Assembly (NCBI GenBank): GCA_963978905.1
Contig: OZ022260.1
Location: forward strand, 9,165,725 to 9,229,724
Reading direction: 5' to 3'
From: Trichostrongylus colubriformis
Lineage: Eukaryota; Nematoda; Chromadorea; Rhabditida; Trichostrongylidae
DNA length: 64,000 nucleotides
Below the pieces are notes generated by a model, which saw only the letters and a program-made list of their open reading frames with translations, did no database searches and was not told where the DNA came from. The translations under genes were made by a program, and so were the position numbers. Positions 59,170 to 64,000 of the stretch are shown here, in pieces; the stretch's first letter is position 1, and each line of letters starts with the position of its first letter.

Positions 59170-60050
59170 CGAAAAATCGAATGAAACCTGTGATTGCAAA
59201 GTAGAACACCGCTGCGTCCCAACAGTTATCAACCGTATTTTTCGAATTTCAGAATAGATTTCAATTCGGCGTTCCAAGACGCATGCAGTAATGTGAATCT
59301 CACTGCCAATGGTAATGGTCACGTATTGATCCCCTTGTAGGTGAAAAATGCATATTTTTCATGTTTTTAGTAAAAAGCGTGCCCGCTCCTTACTATACTT
59401 TTGAAAGACGAGCATTGCTCTCCTGCAAAGATCACGTCGCACAGCATAAATCAATCAAGGAATTGATACCACAAGGTGATACTCGTTTTCATTAAGTTGG
59501 ATAGGAGCGGTTCCAGCATCTTGTGGTGCTGCAAAATAAATATAGTTTCAATTTGCAGCTGATTTGGCAATTAATCCTCGATAGGGCCAAACTAGCCTCG
59601 GCTGACAACAACCACACCAAACAACGAAGTTGGACTATTGGTACGGGAACGAAGGAATGGGTGCTGGCTTGCTCGGAATAAGCACTTTTAGAATAATTAG
59701 CAGTCGTGCACATAGTCTGCCCATGTGACCGAAATTAATGTGATAGAGAATGCAGAAAGGTAATGCGGGAAGTCTTGTTAACGATTACTCCTTTTGTGAT
59801 AATCCATGGTTTTGTCCAACACGCTGGGTAGTTGAGGCCGGCATTTATTCAAGAACACTTCGAAAATTTACCTCCGGAGAGAAACATTGATGCAATCGGT
59901 ATCATATTTCGAGACAACTGGAGGATCTAACCGAAATAGTACTGTGTTTTAACTAGATTGTACGGAAAAAAATCGGATCTTATGCCCTTGCGTCACAGGA
60001 CAAAGAAGTTTGTGACTGGTTTGATGAAGCAGAGCACATCAAGAAGGCTG
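59170..60050. other. No gene recognised
   Basis: Between the CAP pseudogene and the end of gene E. Neither strand shows domains, inverted repeats or CAP exons. Confidence 0.45.
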
Positions 60051-60056
60051 TTTATT
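60051..60056 (-). terminator. Poly(A) signal AATAAA of CAP gene E
   Basis: AATAAA on the minus strand, about 127 bases past the gene E stop. It has the same TATCAATAAA context as the signal after gene A. Confidence 0.5.
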
Positions 60057-60182
60057 GATATGTAAGGTGTTCAGAACTGCGAGAACTGCTCTAAGTCACT
60101 ATGTATATGTATGTATCTTCTTTGACATCACTGCCGATTAGCTGTTCTTGTGATGAAATCTTCTTCGGCTGATTGCATTTCT

Positions 60183-63100
60183 CTACCAATAATATGGGGT
60201 ACGTGTCCACCAATACGGCTCACTTGATGTTGGACTCCACCACGGCCAGGCTGAGGTCCTTGAAGTCGATCCCGTTCCAATTGTCCACAGTGGTCTGGTG
60301 GACGCCTCTGGTGTTACTGTCGTCGTCTCCACAATAACATCCTTATCTGAACAGGGGTATTTAGGCAGAGTCAAGCTCAGTCGAAAATACTCAAGTCTCC
60401 CCAAGAAAAAGCTGTCACCCAAAAATCCCAACATTGTTACCTGGTACGAAGTGAGGAAAAGTAAGGAAAAATTGGGCCGTAAGAAGAATTTCGGCTGGTC
60501 TTCACAACTTGATCGTCGAAAGATCATTACTCTGCTCAAACCGCATCTTTTTCCACTGGGTTAGCGCTAAACGAACACTCTTGCCAACTTGATGCACATT
60601 TGCATATCCCATTTGAATATGTCTGACGATTTCCAGTGCGCGGAATCTCTACAAGTTAATTACAAGTCATTATGCTTCCTGAACGAACTACTCCCAAAGA
60701 AATCATCCAGATGTTTGGAAAAATGGGATAGTAGTATGCGCTAGGTTTGATAGAATATGACAGGTGAAGGATGATGTCAGTCCACAACTCAATCGCTTTT
60801 TGAAGACGTTTTGTAAAAAAAATGCTTTCGCGTAAGTCGCGCTGCACCCATTTTTTGCGTTTCGAGGGATTCGGGCTACTCGAGGTGGTCAGCCATATTA
60901 GGGAAGGCAATACTCCCAGGGATTCGCTTCAAAGGTGGACGTGGATCGCATCCAGCTGTTCTAATCAAATCAGATCAACTGCAACTTTGAGCTGCTTGTT
61001 CTGATCCTGGGGTTGGAGAATCCAAGATCAACGGTTTCGTGCAGTCTCATATCTCTGCACTTTTCACATTTGTAGTTTCTTCCTTTGCTGCTCGACAAAA
61101 CTAGAACTCATGAAACTCGCGTGAAAAATGTCTTTCTACTGTACAGTCCTTTTAAGCGCTTGATAAGGCGTGGCCTGACCAGGGAAGGGTTTCAAATTCC
61201 CATGGATTTTTGAAATGAGACCCAGGGGATCGATAGAGCTCCGAATGCTGATTATAATTATGAAAATCAAAATTGCTAAGTGGCATTCTGAAGCGAGTTA
61301 TGAGGGGTCAAAGTTTGCCTGTGACACCTCATTGGCTAGGCACTTTGCCATTTGCTGCCATTTGGCCGTTGCTAAGCCCGCATCGACCACCGTGGCTTAC
61401 TGGTAGTGTTGTAGATCTGCAGGATTGAGTCGGACACGGTGGTCGATGCCGGCTTAACAACGGCTATACTGATGGCAAAGTGCCTCGCCAATGAGGTGTC
61501 ACAGGCATACTTTGACCCCTCGTAACTCGCTTCAGAGTGCCATTATGCAATTTTGGTTTTCACAGTTATAATCAGTAATCGGAGCTCTATCGATCACTCC
61601 GGAATTCATTTCAAAGTTCCATGGGAATTGGGAACCCTTCCCTAGTGAATGGCGGGGTGAGAGAGTTTTACACACTCTCACCCAAGTCCGTAGGCCCTAC
61701 CCTATCTAGCGCTGTGAAATGATCTGTACATTAGATTTGCTCTAATAATTCGGAAAACTTATGAAGCTCCGAGGAACGCATGTATTTAGAAAAAGCAACT
61801 TTTTGTTCATTTACGTTTTATTTAGTTCTATTGTGAAATTCATCTACATTGACATGCTCTCGAATCTTGTCATATGAACGTGCAAAACGCGTTTCCTTGC
61901 AACCTAATATGACTATCGATTGACTTCGTTTTTGAATACCTTCATCGGTCCAAATATTACCCGAAGATGTGGTTACCAAGTAATCAAGTGAAAAGGACTC
62001 TTGAAAATGCAACCCCACCCACCATTCTAAAAGACTACGCCCTGAGGACTTCTCGACACATTCATCCCAAGTGCTTCCAGTAAGCTCTCCATTATGTAAA
62101 TCACATGCTGAATCCGTTTGGTGGCTTATCTTTATGTCTGTCGGTCTCTACATTGTTTATCCACAGGTGCCATGATTGTGCTAAATGAGATCGTAGGCGA
62201 AATTGCTGAAACGGCTATATCACAAAGTATGCTCCTAGTATGTATATATGATGCCTCTATAAGAAGTGTCGCATCATGAGAAAACAATAGATCATGAGAA
62301 ATTCCACTCTGTAAGAACGTTAACTGAATTGTTAAGTCGGAGCCAAAATTCAAGTTTTATTTCTTTTCTTTTTTTTGCAATTTCTCAAAATTATAATTTT
62401 CTGGACATTTCCACTGAGAACACGCTTCTGGGTTTATCCGAAAAATTGTTGTGACATCCGCTATTCAAAACAAACAAAAACAATGAAACATTTCGTTCGA
62501 AGAAAGAAAGCTCATGTCTTTCGAAAAATCTCCTGAAATTCTTGCCACTAATTCCAAAGTCAATTTTGATATCGAAACGTGAAACTGGATGGAGTAGAAG
62601 AAAGTAGGCCAACTTTCGCCTAGCTTTGTCTACTTGGCCGTTTTGCAAGATTTTCTCTTGAAATGAATTTTAGCCGGCTCCTCACATAAGAAATACGTTT
62701 CTAAAAGCATCTTCCGTAGAGTTGGATTCGGAGTCGAATTATCAATTCAACCCGTGGAGTTCAATTCGATTCCACACATTTCCATACGTGTATGATGCAG
62801 ATTATGATAGCGTTTTTGTGCTCGTAGTGTAAGGATGATTCGTATGAACGATATTTGTACGAGATTGCTTCAGCTCGAAATAATGCAATTACCTTGAGAG
62901 CAGAGACCACGATACGCGCCCTCTTTGATGCATTTGAAGGGTACTCCACTATCCGTGCAGTCATCATCTTTGGCGCATCCGTAACGACCCGGAATATAAA
63001 TCTGGTCGTATCTTTGAGCACTGAAAAAAACCTTGAAAAATTGAAATTCCGTTGTTCATGGGTAATTCCAGAAATCAATTGGCTGCGGATTCCAGCCGCC

Positions 63101-63448
63101 TCCAGAGTCAAACATTTTGGACGATCTTCAACAATGCTTGAGACAAGCTACTAAGTCCTAAGCAGGGAATGTAATTCAGTAGACATCAGACCATTAGCAT
63201 TCCTTGCAGTTCTATAACGATGCTGCAATTTCACAGCCCTGATCAATCAATTGGCAGACGCTTAGTAGCGTTACCATTGAATCGCCGGGTTGCCCTTTTC
63301 AGTTTCGGTGGTACTCATAAGCAGCAGAGGAATAAAAAACTTACGCAGAGCTGTACACACAAGCTATTGCGACCATGCTTGGTGTTGTAGCGGTGGAAGG
63401 ACAAATGTCACGTGAGCATCCAAATTTCAGAGACTTGTAATACATCAT
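60183..63448 (-). CDS. CAP/SCP-TAPS (ASP-like) gene E, 3' half only
   Basis: Three exons are visible (minus): 63345-63448, 62893-63020 and 60183-60346, which join in frame to 131 residues plus stop. Exon 6 reads MMYYKSLKFGCSRDICPSTATTP. Exon 7 is the hinge YGCAKDDDCTDSGVPFKC...YRGLC, three bases shorter than in its paralogs. The last exon begins DKDVIVETTTVTPEAS, homologous to KNVTVETTTVP of gene A, but lacks the Ser/Thr/Pro repeats and ends TPYYW-stop. Exons 1-5 are not seen. Intron 5 aligns with the nearby pseudogene only to about 63720, where exon 5 would be expected, so either they lie beyond 64000 or this copy is 5'-truncated. It is the most divergent member. Intron 7 contains an R1 element. 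Confidence 0.75.
61181..61643. mobile_element. R1 fold-back element, 463-bp copy in gene E intron 7
   Basis: The shortest and best preserved R1. AGGGAAGGGTTTC and its inverse (GAACCCTTCCCT) bound arms of about 190 bases holding CATGG, GATCGATAGAGCTCCGAA, AAGCGAGTTATGAGGGGTCA and CCTCATTGGCTAGGCACTTT. The loop (about 61385-61440) has the tRNA-like CCGTGGCTTACTGGTAGTG. Gene A has no R1 at this place, so insertion came after A and E split. Confidence 0.88.
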
Positions 63449-64000
63449 CTAGAAGACAACTATCACATCTAGTTTCTTAAATTTTTCTGTGCTTCGTTAC
63501 CAAGACCGACAAAGCTCATACGATTGGGAAATGATGGCTTCCATTTTGAAAATAGCATGCTGATCAGAAAAACAGGCTACCAGGGCTATACAAACCATAT
63601 TTTTACAGGCACTGTCACCTAAATTATGTGTACGAAAGGACAGAGGCTTGGTGACTGGTCCACCCATCAGAGAGATGGTAAAAAATGAGGAGCATGGAAC
63701 AGTTCTCACTCTTTACCCACATGTCGCGGCTAACTACTACCTGCTGGGACGGCCCTCACAAAAAGGTATACCATTAAAATTTGTCGAAAGAACGTTACGT
63801 TGAGAAACCGAATAGAATTGCTGAAACCTGAACTCCAGGTTGCTTCAGTGGCATATCTCACGTCGAAATACCCCATACAGTCTTCCACCCTTACTCGGTA
63901 TCATGTTATGTGCAGGTCACGTAGCAGCTGAAAAGCCTAGCCATGTACGGGCCAACGAATCACCATCACCAATAAACCTATCGAAACCAAACGAAATAGG
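63449..64000. other. Upstream of gene E exon 6, exon 5 not found
   Basis: 63480-63720 aligns with intron sequence of the CAP pseudogene at 58550-58960 (without its MITE). Beyond 63720 the similarity stops just where exon 5 should begin. Nothing else is recognised to the window end. Confidence 0.5.

Overview
This is eukaryotic DNA with small exons, canonical GT/AG introns, many inverted-repeat transposons and no operons or Shine-Dalgarno sites. The gene family points to a parasitic clade V (strongylid) nematode, most likely a hookworm. The only host genes I can support form a cluster of CAP/SCP-TAPS (ASP-like, 'activation-associated/Ancylostoma secreted protein') paralogs. All share one eight-part gene plan: an 18-nt first exon (MLFLLL), a 37-nt signal-peptide exon, then exons of 143, 95, about 139-157, 104 and about 131 nt, with intron phases 0,1,0,2,0,2,1.

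Layout of the family: gene A (minus, 1218-7012) carries a long Ser/Thr/Pro mucin-like tail exon. Gene B (plus, 13122-15341) is well preserved but has a nonsense codon in exon 6. Gene C (minus, 34434-36562) and gene F (minus, 48037-51744) are intact through exon 7. A decayed fragment lies at 58480-59130 (minus). Gene E (minus, 60183-63448) shows only exons 6-8; its 5' part is absent or outside the window. B, C and F sit in large segmental duplications, roughly 10.1-17.2 kb (plus) versus 32.6-38.4 kb and 44.9-52.6 kb (both inverted), which share promoter and 3' flank. A and E form a second subfamily with a tail exon and a conserved downstream AATAAA.

Most of the rest is mobile DNA: a mariner with TA target duplications (20556-21436); a second decayed mariner (17.7-18.2 kb); a 991-bp fold-back MITE (18697-19687); a head-to-head pair of Penelope-like GIY-YIG fragments (25.9-27.4 kb); an RTE-type LINE with five tandem copies of part of its reverse transcriptase (28.4-31.5 kb); two abutting Tc1-like elements (53172-55214); a TA-flanked MITE (57356-58104); and a TTAA-flanked MITE (58676-58861).

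The most unusual item is a family of long fold-back elements, here called R1 (TIR beginning AGGGAAGGGTT), with at least four copies: 21621-22695, 28288-32561 (LINE inside), 53125-57125 (two Tc1-like elements nested in one arm) and 61181-61643. At least three of them carry a degenerate tRNA-like segment next to an arm. A 2-kb variable-period satellite lies at 41.1-43.1 kb. Exon coordinates were read by eye from splice motifs and reading-frame continuity, with no transcript evidence.
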